In this document: piece by piece, positions 12,211 to 23,053 of the stretch | Layout: each line of letters opens with the position of its first letter | Numbering within the stretch: the stretch's first letter is position 1 | Translations under genes and position numbers: made by a program | From: Pilaira anomala | Taxonomy: Eukaryota; Mucoromycota; Mucoromycetes; Mucorales; Mucoraceae | NCBI GenBank assembly: GCA_025716855.1 | Contig: JAIXMQ010000035.1 | Span: 1-64,000, forward strand | Length of the DNA stretch: 64,000 nucleotides | Reading direction: 5' to 3' | Notes under the pieces: model-generated | What the model was told of the DNA's origin: nothing | Database searches by the model: none | Seen by the model: only the letters and a program-made list of their open reading frames with translations

Positions 12211-12284
12211 ATTAGTAGGTTTATATATATATATATATATATATAATGTATTTAATCAATATTGACGCCATGATAATATTATAG

Positions 12285-12697
12285 TGTCATACCCTTATTA
12301 TCCATACATGTCTTCTTATGGTGCAGGAGGAGGCGGATATCTACCTGGAATGTATGGACAGCAACAATTAATATCTAACTACCCAATGTCAAATTATTAC
12401 AACTCAAGTATGGGATATGGTGGAGGATATTATCCAAATACAACAGGTTATTTAACTCAGGGAGGTTATGGTGGTATGTACGGTGGTGGATACGGTAGTG
12501 GTGGATACGGCGGACTTTATGGCTCTAATGGTTATTTACCATATAAACAAAGTACACTTCGAACAATTTTTAATCGACTTCGTCATGGTTCAAGTTACGG
12601 GCATTATCCATACTATAACCAAGGTGGCTACCAACAACAAATGGGTTATGATTATGGAAGGCATCATCATAGAGGAAACTATCTTGATTATAATTAA
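12285..12697 (+). CDS. Gly/Tyr-rich low-complexity protein, unknown function
   Basis: About 137 residues dominated by Tyr, Gly, Ser, Asn and Gln (for example YGGMYGGGYGSGGYGGLYG), prion-like in composition, with one ordered-looking insert KQSTLRTIFNRLRHG. No domain is recognised. The frame has no ATG immediately upstream. The sequence before SYPYYPYM ends TTATAG, an acceptor, so the likely start is a split codon A|TG with the A at 12214 and an intron 12215..12284, giving exactly 138 codons with stop. An internal ATG at 12308 is the alternative. Expression is unproven. Confidence 0.5.
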
Positions 12698-12802
12698 AGT
12701 AAAATAATACCAGAGTAAATAATAAATAATGTATAAGTTTTTTTTTTTATCAAAAAAATTGGTATCTTTAAAAATGGAATTATTATAGAGAGATAGATAG
12801 AT

Positions 12803-12831
12803 GGAGAGAAAGAGAGAGAGAGAGAGAGAGG
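12803..12831. repeat. (GA)n microsatellite
   Basis: Short near-perfect GA tract between two genes. No function is implied. Confidence 0.8.
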
Positions 12832-12895
12832 AGTACACACATATAAATATAAATAAAATAATATATAAACAAAATAGTTATTGCAACAACAGTAT

Positions 12896-14404
12896 TCAAT
12901 TATACAATACATAGAATAATGTAGAAATGACACCTATTAATACTGCAAACAAAATTTGTATACTTTTAATCTATATAAAATAATCATTTGTAAACATTGT
13001 AAAAATTATTTTATATGTGTATCTTACTTGAAATGCATCCAAAAAACTGCCTTGTTTTTTCAATTGATCTTGCAATAATTTAGACTTTTTTTGTTCCTTC
13101 AGTAATTCCTGCATTAATTTTTCCTTTTCTATTTTCCAATCATCATTTGCTGCTAATTCTTTTTCTAAACGTCGTAATTCGTTTTTTGCTGTTAAAATCG
13201 TTCTACTTTGTTCTCTCCATTTCTCATCAAATAATTTGATTTTTGTTTCAGCTTGTGTTAGTTTAAATTGAAGTTCATCCTATATTATTATTAACACTTT
13301 TTGCTCAATAAATAAATATTTTAAAAAAAAAAAGCTTACCGTCTTTCGCATCTTTTCCTGACTAAATACTCTATCCAAATCTGTTACTGTGTCCTTGATC
13401 GATTTTAATTCGTTTTCTACTCGTCTCGATTTTTCTATTTCTGCCTATATATTTTTAAGCATGTTAAGTAGAAAAAAAAATTGGCTAAAAACTTGTGTCT
13501 TACATGTAATTTTGCTAATACACTTTCCAATTTTTTTGTTCGTTTTCCTCCTCCTCCTGTTGTTGTTGTCGTTGCTGCTGCTGCTGCTGTAACAGACCCA
13601 TTTTCTGGTGTATTAACAGAAGAAAGTGTATTGATAGATGACGAAGAAGATTTACGAGACAACTATATAAAAAAAAAAAAATTAATTTAATATTTGAAAT
13701 TAAAACAATGAAAATTACATACATGAGGATCAGGATATATTTGCACTTGACTTGTGTTAGAAAGCTCTTTTATGATAGCATCATCCACCTGGGATAAAGG
13801 CATTGAAAAGATATGAACTGAACAAGATACTTTATGATACATAACTGTTCCATTATCGTTCACAATATCGATACCAAACTCAATTTCATCTTGATTCTTT
13901 AGTTCTTTTGGTTCACTCTCTTCACATTCATTTGATAATCTAAGTCCATTAACAAATGTACCATTACTAGACTTTACATCTTTTATAAAAACCTTGGAGA
14001 ATTCAATTAGTTATAAGAACGAAAATAAAAAAGGGGGTGTATTAAACTCACTTTTGTTTTATCACACCAAATCTCTGCGTGCTGTCTTGATAATACTTTG
14101 GAATCAAAATATCCGTTATGGGCAGTAGGGACAGTTTTAGTAGAGGTTTGTCTACCGATTCGAATGCGTACTTTATCTCTTAATTCTAACGTCCTTGTCT
14201 GAAAATGAGTATTATGAGGTCGAAGGATAACAGTGATAACTGATCCTCTTTTTTGTATTGTCATGGGACCTAACAGAAGGTATGTTTAATAAGTAAAAGA
14301 AACAGCCGTTTTTTTTTTTTTTTTTTTGGGTTTTCACCTTTTGGCTTTGTTAATTTAACGGTTTCGTCATGTACCGGCATAACTGTAGAAGACTCGGTCA
14401 TCAT
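12896..14404 (-). CDS. Tail-anchored FHA-domain protein, SLMAP/PRO45/Far9-10 type (STRIPAK)
   Basis: Exons are 14338..14404, 14052..14269, 13723..13992, 13504..13662, 13340..13444, 13028..13279 and 12896..12970 (381 residues). An FHA domain at about residues 25-140 has the phospho-threonine-binding signatures RIGRQT, SRQHAEIW and KSSNGTFVNGLRLS. A Ser/Thr/Ala-rich linker, then a long Glu/Lys coiled coil (DELQFKLTQAETKIK onward), precede a last 75-nt exon encoding a hydrophobic C-terminal segment (IKSIQILFAVLIGVISTLFY) five residues from the stop. FHA + coiled coil + tail anchor is the layout of SLMAP, Sordaria PRO45 and yeast Far9/Far10, membrane receptors of the STRIPAK phosphatase complex. 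The assignment rests on architecture. Confidence 0.82.
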
Positions 14405-14557
14405 GGTTTGAGAAGAAAGAAAAAAAAAATGCAAAAAAACAGTTGTTGTATCTTATTTTAAATCCCCTTTTTTGGATCTATTATGTATTCCATCTGACGT
14501 CGCTTCGGGGGGAACCTTATTGTTTCCCTTTTTTGTTTTTGGTTATATATATATACC
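14405..14557. promoter_or_regulatory. Compact divergent promoter with CRE-like site
   Basis: Only 153 bp separate the starts of the FHA gene (left) and the methyltransferase gene (right). A TGACGTC core lies at 14495-14501, a typical CREB/ATF-type bZIP half-palindrome, and a TA-rich run follows at about 14542-14555. That the site drives either gene is inference. Confidence 0.45.
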
Positions 14558-15458
14558 ATGCTGAGACAGTTACGAACAAGAAGGCAAATATTACCTTTTC
14601 GTCGTTTCTTTGTCACAGCACCTCATACCACAGCTTCTCTTGGGTTTGAAGCAAAAGCCGATGCTTACGGTTAGAAATAAATAGGGAGTAAAAACAATAA
14701 AAGAAAACTGACTTGTTATGATAGCTAAAGCAAGACCTAGTTACCCAGTTGAGTCTATTGAATTCATCAGTCAACTAAGTCAAAAAAAACCAGAAATAAC
14801 CAAGATACTTGACTTGGGAGCAGGTACAGGTATTATGACCAACTTACTTTCTAAAACTGGCTATCGTTCTATCACAGCAGTTGAACCAGTGGATGCCATG
14901 AGATCCAAAATAACTACATCTTTAACCAATGTGAATTGTTTAAAAGGAACTTCTTGGTCCATTCCAGTTGACTCAAGTTCTCAAGATGTAGTTATGCTTG
15001 CACAAAGTTTTCATTGGTTTGATGATATTCAAAGTTTACAAGAAATTCATCGTGTTTTGAAACAGGGTGGGTTACTTGTACTTGTATGGAATATGGAAAG
15101 TAAAGAAAGATCTGAATGGGTAGCTAAATTAAGATCTTTGTATGAAACTTATGATGGTAGTGCCCCTCAATATAGAATGGGGTATTGGAAAAATGTATTT
15201 GATACAGCCGAGGCAAAAAAATTATATAGATTACCATTGCAGCATAAACGATTTGAATTTGATACGACAGTAAAGAGATCTGATGTTTGGACAAGGATCA
15301 GTAGTAAAAGTTATATTGCTATTTTAGACAAGTTAGAACAAGATAAATTACATGCCAAAGTAGAACAAGTATTGAATGAGTACGATCTACCTTTAAATGA
15401 TGACGAACTATTTAAATATCCTGCAGATACTGATATGTATTGGTGTTATAAAAAGTAG
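14558..15458 (+). CDS. SAM-dependent class I methyltransferase, possibly mitochondrial
   Basis: Two exons (14558..14669, 14725..15458) encode 281 residues. The SAM-binding motif I is ILDLGAGTGIMT; the post-I acidic residue is in ITAVEPVDAM. AQSFHWFDD and EIHRVLKQGGLLVLVWN are typical of the methyltransferase-11 group with KADAYAKARPSYP upstream, a family found across fungi and plants without a settled substrate. The first 18 residues (MLRQLRTRRQILPFRRFF) are basic and amphipathic with no acidic residue, suggesting a mitochondrial presequence. Splicing at 14670..14724 is needed to join ADAY to AKARPSYP. Confidence 0.85.
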
Positions 15459-15570
15459 AAAAGTATTTATTATTATAATTATATTTAAGAAAGTATATTA
15501 TTAAAGTGTATAGTATTAGTATTATTGTTATCATTATTAATGCATAATAAAAAAAAAAAGAAAAAAAAAC

Positions 15571-16957
15571 TTAAAGAGCTTTAAGCCAATCAGATGGTTG
15601 AGGGGAAGTAGATCTTTTCACAATAGGAATAATGATATGTGGATTTTCTTCTTCCCTAGTTTTCCAATTTAAGAGGGTTTCCACATATTTAGATGGTGCC
15701 GTTGTTGATGGTACTGGAGAAGGCTTTTTATTATTTTGTGGTTGAATATCATGATCGAAATTGATATCAAAACTACCAAAAGTCTTTAAAAGGTCATGTG
15801 ATTCGGTGAATTCAAGTGTTTTAAAATCAATCAACATTTTCTTTTCTTGTTGTGTAAAAGTATTATTCCATTCTTGTTTTGGTTTGATTGATATTGTCTA
15901 AAAATGTTTGATATATTATAAATAAACATTGTAATGTATATACACGTATATATATATTACCTTTGTTAATGGTCTATGTTTATATTTTTGACTCTTGAGT
16001 GGATTTGTTAATGTAGTAAAGACTTCAGGATGCGACATCATAAACCTGAATATTTTAATCCAAGTATTACTTTCTTTTACTAATTCTAGCTGTAACAATT
16101 CGTTCGGTTTGTATAGTAAAGTAGATGAATCGTCATAAGATAACCTTTTTTTACTACGTATTGTGTTCCAAAGCATTTTACTCGCTTTTCGAAATAATTG
16201 TGGTTTGTTTACTGTTACCGGTAAAGAGGTATAAGATGAGCAAACAGGCGTTACATACGTTGTTGAAGGCATTAATTTAGATACGCCATCAATGCGTACA
16301 CAAGTAGGTGCAAAAATAATAGCTAATGATTCAATTGACATTTGATTTTCGGCTTGTTTTTGTTGTACCATATCCGCTACTTCCATTAAAAATTGTAACA
16401 AATGAAGATGTTCGTGCGGTAATAATTTACATACTTCTTTTAAACGTCTCTTTAAAGTCTCTTTTGTACACATTTCCTCATCTAAAAAAAATTAAAATAA
16501 AAACTATTAGGCTCGATAATAATAGTAATTAAAAAAAAAAAAAAAAAAAAAGGTGTGTACCAAAGATATCTAAAAATAACGGTTGAAATTGTCTAGGTAT
16601 AACGGGTTCGGGAAGCTGTTGTAAATATCGTTTAAATAAACCAGCCAGTGTATGTGAAGATACAGTGTGGGGGAATTTAACCAAAAAGGGGTTTGTGTTC
16701 TCTTCCAATTGAACTTGTAATTGATTTAATACAGCATTGGAACCAGATTTTCGAAAAATACCTTCGACATCCAATCCTATATAAATATACTTTTAAAAAA
16801 AAAAATTGCCAGGAAATTTAACGTTTTTATTTTTACCTTTTTCTTGTAATTCATGAAATATTCTAGCTAATACACCGGGAATGCAAAGACCGGAGCTTGT
16901 TGTGAAACTCGATCGAGCTAATGCAGTAACAAGAGTTGAGCCAAATAATGCTGACAT
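15571..16957 (-). CDS. RhoGAP-domain protein
   Basis: GTPase-activating protein for Rho-family GTPases. Exons are 16837..16957, 16561..16776, 15961..16481 and 15571..15897 (394 residues). The RhoGAP domain occupies about residues 15-200: VEGIFRKSGS holds the catalytic arginine finger (Arg49), followed by HTLAGLFKRYLQQLPEPVIP and SIESLAIIFAPTCVR with the conserved Asn position replaced. No PH, SH2, LIM or BAR domain is visible; the C-terminal half is Ser/Pro-rich and unassigned. The family is normally larger, so this is a minimal RhoGAP. Which GTPase it acts on cannot be told. Confidence 0.88.
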
Positions 16958-17607
16958 TTTTGGCGAACAAAATTATATAACAGAAAAAAAAAAAAAAATT
17001 GGAGAAGAAGTAAAAAAAAAAGTATTACCCCTTCTCTGTTACTGTTCAAATCATACTCGGAAAATTATCCTTTAACTTTTTTGTACTGTTTATTCGATTA
17101 TATATAAAAAATCGGAGTATTTGAGAAAACTTGAAAAAAGATTATTGATACAAGATATTAAGTATAAGTTTTTATTTAAAATTTTTATGATATAATATCC
17201 TTTTTCGGGCTTAATTTCTATTATCATTGTACTTTACTTATTTGCATATCTATTTTGAAAAATAAATATAAGGTGTATGTAATGTTTACTGATGATAAAG
17301 TTTTTAGTATGTAGTAGTAATATTTTATATAATATCATATATTACATTTGAGCAATAAATGGGGGTTGGGGTTATCATTTTCTGTTTCATAAGCGACAGT
17401 AGTATATGTACCAATCTAATGTAACGTCGAAAGTCACTCCTTCTTCCAAATCACACCAGCCGTCTTATTTTTAATTCCATTAAGTTTAAATTATTAAGTT
17501 AGGTTGATTTTTTTTTTCATTCTCGGTTTATTAGTTTATTTAATATCCAAAAGAATTTTATACTTTTTTTTTTTTTTTTAATTTAAAAAAACAAGGAGAT
17601 CAGAGAA

Positions 17608-17659
<52 letters not shown>

Positions 17660-18255
17660 GCAAAATATTTAATAATAAGATATAATACATCTTTTTCCAC
17701 GCTTGAAAAACCAAGATAAATGTATAATTCCTTTTTTTTTTTTTTTTTCTTGTTAAACACTTGTTCTGCTGACAAGAGTTTGCGGAATGATTCCGTTAGA
17801 TCACATACCGTCCGTTAAATAATCAGCTGGATTACACTATATTACTGTTTATGTTTAGAATATATACTGAATATATATATGCATGTAACCAAGCTTTATT
17901 TGACAAATCAATTTTCAGGGAATATAATACCTATAAGTGAGGTAAGACACGTTTTTGTCCTTTCTGTCCTTTTTGTACATTACAGAATTGACAGTCTAAA
18001 TAAGGATTAAGGAATACAGATTTGTACATCTGATTTCATAAACTATTAGTAAAATAGGATTTGGAGAACAATGATAGTTACTGTCACCTGAGTATTTCAG
18101 TTTCATCTATGGTTTTATCTAATTGTAAGAGATATATCATATGCTCGTATTTGAATACGTCCCTTTTTTTTTTTTTTTTTTTTTTTTTCAAGGGGAAAGA
18201 TACGAGAGCTCATGAGTTAAACGGTCACAGTACTCTTCTTTTTTTTTTTTTTTAA
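16958..18255. other. Intergenic region with GA and T tracts
   Basis: About 1.3 kb without a convincing gene. It contains a (GA)n tract at 17600-17658, long T-runs (17565-17580, 17731-17748, 18163-18188, 18238-18254), and one open frame 18061-18162 that ends in poly-Phe and is not supported. Confidence 0.5.
17600..17658. repeat. (GA)n microsatellite
   Basis: About 58 bp of nearly pure GA dinucleotides in intergenic DNA. Confidence 0.9.
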
Positions 18256-18827
18256 ATGAACAACTCATCTCAATACAAGATCGTTCAAGTAAGACTAAGA
18301 GAACTTCTTTACCAAAGGTGCTCCTGTCGTGGGCCAGTTATACCTGTTATTGGATATAAAAATTATAAAACTGGAAGAATGTATTGTGTAAGGTGTAAAG
18401 AGATAGTAGGAGAGTTGTTATTCAACTATAAATTTGTAATGACTGTATTTGACATACTTGAAACTATTGTTGAAGACGTAACATTTTATGATGAAGTAGG
18501 AGAAAGTTTTATAGGCTGTTCGCCTAAAGAATTGATTCAGGTAAGGTTGAATAATAATTGAAAAAAAAAAAAAAGAAACGCTTAAACTAACAAATAAGAA
18601 TACAAGTATATTGAAAATGATGATAATTTCTTGAATAAATTAGAAGAGTTGGCTGAAGGTTTATACATTGAAGTAAAAACAGAAAAGGTATGAATTAAAG
18701 AGAATTAAACAGTTGTATTCATTATCGTTTTTAATAATAGAGATATACAAGTAAAAAAGCTAAAGAAATCAAATTTGTTTCTCAAGACAATTTGACTCTT
18801 ATTGACCTCTTTAAAAGACATCAATAA
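18256..18827 (+). CDS. Small protein with RPA1-C-like OB fold and zinc ribbon
   Basis: Three exons (18256..18540, 18607..18687, 18741..18827) give 150 residues. YQRCSCRGPVIPV and MYCVRCKE place two cysteine pairs about 20 residues apart, as in the zinc ribbon inserted in DBD-C of the large RPA subunit. The downstream pattern FKFVMTVFDILE-like and ESFIGCSPKELIQ resembles the strands and the F..A..llG helix of replication factor A C-terminal domains. The protein would be only this domain. It could be a meiotic or telomeric RPA1 paralogue fragment, or a domesticated mobile-element protein. The ATG at 18256 is the first after a T-run; extra upstream exons are possible. Confidence 0.6.
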
Positions 18828-18944
18828 ATTTTTATTCATAATTGTTCATTGATTGGCTTATTGTTCAAAAAAAAAATTTTTTTTTATTATTTGTCGAGAA
18901 AAAAAATGCGGAATTGAATTAATCCTTCTCTTTCTCTAATCATC

Positions 18945-19911
18945 ATGGCTGGTATCACTGTCAAGGACGTTAACCCTCACGGTAAATATTCAATAATTCA
19001 CATCTAAAATATCCTTTAGGTTTGATATATGCTGCAATTGTAATTACATTAAGATATTTATATATATACATAATATAAAAGAGAGAAGAGGGTTTATAAA
19101 GACAATTGAACAAATGAACATGTAAAAAAAAAAAATTTTACATAAAAGTTATTGCTCATGTCTCTATTCATCTTTTGCTTTATCACGTAAAAACTATACA
19201 CACATCAACACAAATACACTTGTAGTCACTTGAATACTCTTTGCTTTGAACGTATTGGAACAAAAAAAAAAAGAGGAAAAAAAAAAGAGTATTTAGGTGG
19301 CTTGGCATATATCAAACCTTCCAAAAAAAAAAAAAAAAAAAAAAAGATATTAAACATTTTGATATGTAGCTTTCATCAAGGCTTATGCTGCTTACCTCAA
19401 GCGTACTGGTAAGCTCGAGGTCCCCAAGTGGGTTGATCTTGTCAAGACTGGTACCTTCAAGGAACTCGCTCCTTATGATCCCGATTGGTATTTCATCCGT
19501 GCTGGTAAGTTATATATAAAGTTACTTTTGGAGAGAGATTGGAATTGATATTAAAAGATTATATCAAATAGCTTCCGTTGCTCGTCACATCTACATCCGT
19601 AAGTCTGTTGGTGTTGGTGCTTTGAACAAGGTTCACGGTGGTACTTTCAACCGTGGTTCTCGTCCTTCTCACCACTGCAACGCTTCCGGTTCTGTTAACC
19701 GTAAGGTTCTCCAATCTTTGGAAAAGATTGGTGTCCTCCAAATGGATAAGAAGGGGTAAAGTTTATTTTTTCTTTGTTTATATACATTTTTGACAACACA
19801 ACTCATACTTTTTTTTTAAAATAAAATAGTGGCCGTAAGATCACTCAAGATGGTCAACGTGATTTGGATCGTATCGCTATGACCCTCGCTGAAGAGTCTG
19901 ATGAAGAGTAA
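18945..19911 (+). CDS. RPS19: 40S ribosomal protein eS19
   Basis: Small-subunit ribosomal protein needed for 18S rRNA maturation. Exons are 18945..18981, 19370..19504, 19572..19755 and 19830..19911 (145 residues, normal length). Diagnostic stretches include [49 protein letters not shown] and [16 protein letters not shown]. Codons are more C-ending (CTC, ATC, AAG, GGT) than in the neighbours, fitting high expression. The first intron is 388 nt, several times longer than any other intron in this window. Confidence 0.97.
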
Positions 19912-19959
19912 ACTTCTTTATAAAAAAAAATTAAAATATTATAAATATATATACAATTT

Positions 19960-19997
<38 letters not shown>

Positions 19998-20522
19998 ATT
20001 TCTTTTTACTTTGTTATACTTTTTAGAGTATTTCACGTAAAAGAATTTTATTTTATTTTCGGTTGTACCTTTTTTGGATGTTCCATGTTGCTTGATGTAA
20101 AAGTACGACTTTAAAATAAAAGAACGTGATTTTAAATTGAGTAAAAAGAAAAAAAAGTAAAAGCGCAAGAAAATATGATTTGTTACACGGGTGTAAATGA
20201 TACGTTGCCAAAGCATTCTCAAGGACTTGGAACATCATTTGTCAGCAGACAAAAATATGGAAACTATGGTAACGAATAAAGTATCTGTAATTGTAATTAC
20301 TAAATACAGAATGTATGACAACGGCAAGGACAGAGATCCACGTCTGTTTTAAAACACATTTTTTTTTTTTTTTAATTGTAAATGTGTCAAGTATTATATG
20401 GTTTGGTAAGAATAATAAGTACTAGTAATGAAGAATAATTTACACGAGAGGGAATAAAGTTAAAAAAAAAATAAAAAAAAAAGAGAAAAAAGTTGAGAGA
20501 AAAAGTGCTGTGTGTGATAGAT

Positions 20523-20570
<48 letters not shown>

Positions 20571-20736
20571 GCAGAGTACAGTGTTTTTTTTTTCTTTTTT
20601 TTTTGTATTGTTAATGCCTTTTTTTTTTGTTTTGTTTTAGGTCGTGGGTATTGGATGCAAGTGAAAAAGAATAAAAAAGAGAGAAAGAGAAAGAGTTTTT
20701 TTTTTTTTTTTTCTTTTAGTTTGATGAGATTTTTCT
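19912..20736. other. Intergenic region, homopolymers and GA tract
   Basis: About 0.8 kb between the converging eS19 and kinase genes. It holds a 30-plus A-run (about 19962-19994), T-runs and a GA tract (20520-20570). Open frames here are translated homopolymers. Confidence 0.6.
20520..20570. repeat. GATA/GA microsatellite
   Basis: GATAGATAGATA followed by imperfect (GA)n. Confidence 0.85.
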
Positions 20737-22443
20737 TTAGTTTGTAGCTTCAGGGAATACTTCACGGACTAAATAAGATAATTCTTTTTGTTTTGTGCAT
20801 TCAAGAGTACCCTTCTTGATATCGTTATGAACTCTTTTTAAAACGGCTTTTGCACCAGGACGGGTAAGACCGTTATGAGTCAACATCCAAGAAACTAAAT
20901 CGGTCATGCCTCGAGAAGGTATAGAGAAGTGAAATTTAGGTGGTTCACCGTATAAGATGTCAGCATAGATATCTTGACTGTTCTCGAGATAATAAAGAGG
21001 AGGGACACGATCCATCATTTCAATAATGGTAATAGCAAGTGACCAAATATCAACATTTTCTTTATAGGGACTTTCAGAAACTACTTCAGGTGCCATCCAC
21101 TATTTATTTTATTTTATTTTTGTTAGTATATCAATTAGGGTTAGGATGATGTGTGTATTATCTTTACCTTGGCTGTACCTAATCGATTCGTATTAACTTT
21201 GTTGATAGGTGTAGCTAAACCAAAATCAGCTACAAAAAAAAAAAAAAAAAACGTTAGATAAATATTTTTATTTTATTTATTTACAACGTACCTAATTTAA
21301 CTTGGCCGTTTCGACTTAACAAGATGTTCTCACACTTGATGTCACGATGCATGTAATTTTTAGAATGAAGATAAACTAAACCTTCCAAGCACTATATATA
21401 TAAAAAAATAAGTATAAAATGTTAAATGTATAGAAGTAGTGATTTGACATTACTTCTCGGGCGATTCGGATGGCATTCCCTTCAGATAAACCAACAGTAG
21501 TATTATATAATAAATTAAATACAGAACAAGACATAAGTTCCATACACATCCAAAGATGATCATCCCATAAAGCAGCTTCTCTTATTTGAATTAAGTTTGG
21601 ATGATTTAAACATCCCATAATACGTAATTCTCTTAAAATATAGGCATGATGTGGGGTATCTTGATCTTCAATATAACAACGTTTAATTGCTACTTGAGTA
21701 TTTGAATGTTTTCTTGTAGCACGAACGACTGCACCATTTGCACTATAATAATAAAAAATCAGTTAGAAAAAAAAAAAAAAAAAAAAAAGTTATTAATAAA
21801 CAAGGTGTAACGGTCTTACCCACTTCCAACTTGACGAAGACCTTCAAATTGTTCTTTTGGGTTTAATTCCATAATTTTTGATCCGGGAAGTACTTTCCGA
21901 AGTTTAGCATCAAACTCGGCATGGAGTTTACGTTTTACTTTAATTTGTAAAGGTGGTAAAGGTATAATATCTGGAGATTTTCCAACTGGTATCCAACGCT
22001 GAGTTTAATTCGTTAGTATTTTTTTTTTTTTTTTATATATATATATCGTTGCATACGCTTGTTGTTGTTATTTATTTACCTTTGTTTGTACATTATTCAC
22101 AGGTTCTATTATTGATTTCTTTTTTGGTTGTAGTTTGGTATTAATTTTTTCTTTATTTCTATCCCAGGCTTCTTTAATAATATCGGGTATCTCGAAATTG
22201 CCTGGAACACGCCATGGTGCCTGAAAAAAAAAAAAAAATATAATCATATAATCAATAAATTAATTTTTCTCTTTATTATTTTTTTTTTTATTATTATTAT
22301 TATTATTTTACTACCTTTTTACAATTGTTGTTATCGTCGTTTTTCACTTTACGTGGTTTATTATCCATTATTTTATGTTGCGGTGAAGCAAGTCGAGTCG
22401 CTTCAGAACTAGAAGTGTTGAATAAAGTTGGTGATGTACTCAT
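20737..22443 (-). CDS. STE20/PAK-like serine/threonine protein kinase
   Basis: Exons are 22315..22443, 22080..22220, 21820..21998, 21454..21742, 21292..21391, 21168..21229 and 20737..21099 (420 residues). The kinase domain follows a ~140-residue basic leader. The glycine loop reads VGSGANGAVV once spliced, the ATP lysine is in [12 protein letters not shown], the catalytic loop is [12 protein letters not shown], the magnesium loop ADFGLA, and the activation-segment end GTAKWMAPEVV, the STE20-family form of [29 protein letters not shown] is conserved. There is no recognisable CRIB/PBD or PH domain, so regulation by Cdc42/Rac is not predicted. A GCK-type kinase is possible. Confidence 0.9.
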
Positions 22444-23053
22444 AATGAGTATTGAAAACCCTTTCTGTATACCAAAAGTGGATTAAAGGAAAAAAAAATT
22501 ACAATTTTTTTTTTTTTTTTTTTTTGAAAGATGGGTGGCGAAAAAAAAAAAAAGTAACTCTAAAAAAATAAAATAAAAAGAAAAAAGAGAGAAAAAGAGA
22601 AGAGAAGAGAAGAGAGAGAGAGAAGATAAAAGGGGGGGAAATGAACAACTTTACCTGTGGTGTGAAAAAAAAAAAAAAAAAAAAAAAAAGCTAAGGGGCC
22701 GAAGGGTTACAGATTTTTTTTAAAAAAACGGGCTTTGACTATTTTTATATGTTTTTTTTTATCTCTTTCATTACTTCTTTGTCATTAAACTTTATTGTCT
22801 ATATAATATATATATATATATATATAAACTCGTTGTGTTTACACTTTTCATTATACCTTTTTATTATTGAAAAGATCCTTGTAATTATTATATTTTATAT
22901 ATATATTTTTTTTAGTTGTAGTACAAAATTTTAAATCTCTTCTAAAAAAAAATGATAAAAAGGTCTCTCTTTTTTTTTCTCGGGTATCACCTAAAGTTGT
23001 GCTTCATCAGCATCATTTTTTTCTTAAAAATAAAAAAGTTGTGCTTCAAGACT
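22444..23053. other. Intergenic region, homopolymers
   Basis: About 0.6 kb of A- and T-runs with a GA/GAGAA tract (22590-22626). It contains the kinase promoter; no gene is seen. Confidence 0.55.

Noticed and set aside
18061..18255. 64-codon ORF before the RPA-C-like gene
   Set aside because: More than a quarter is poly-Phe from T-runs and it starts at TTG; no splice path linking it to the next gene was convincing.
18982..19369. snoRNA in the eS19 first intron
   Set aside because: No RTGATGA with a paired CTGA near closing stems, and no H/ACA geometry, was found.
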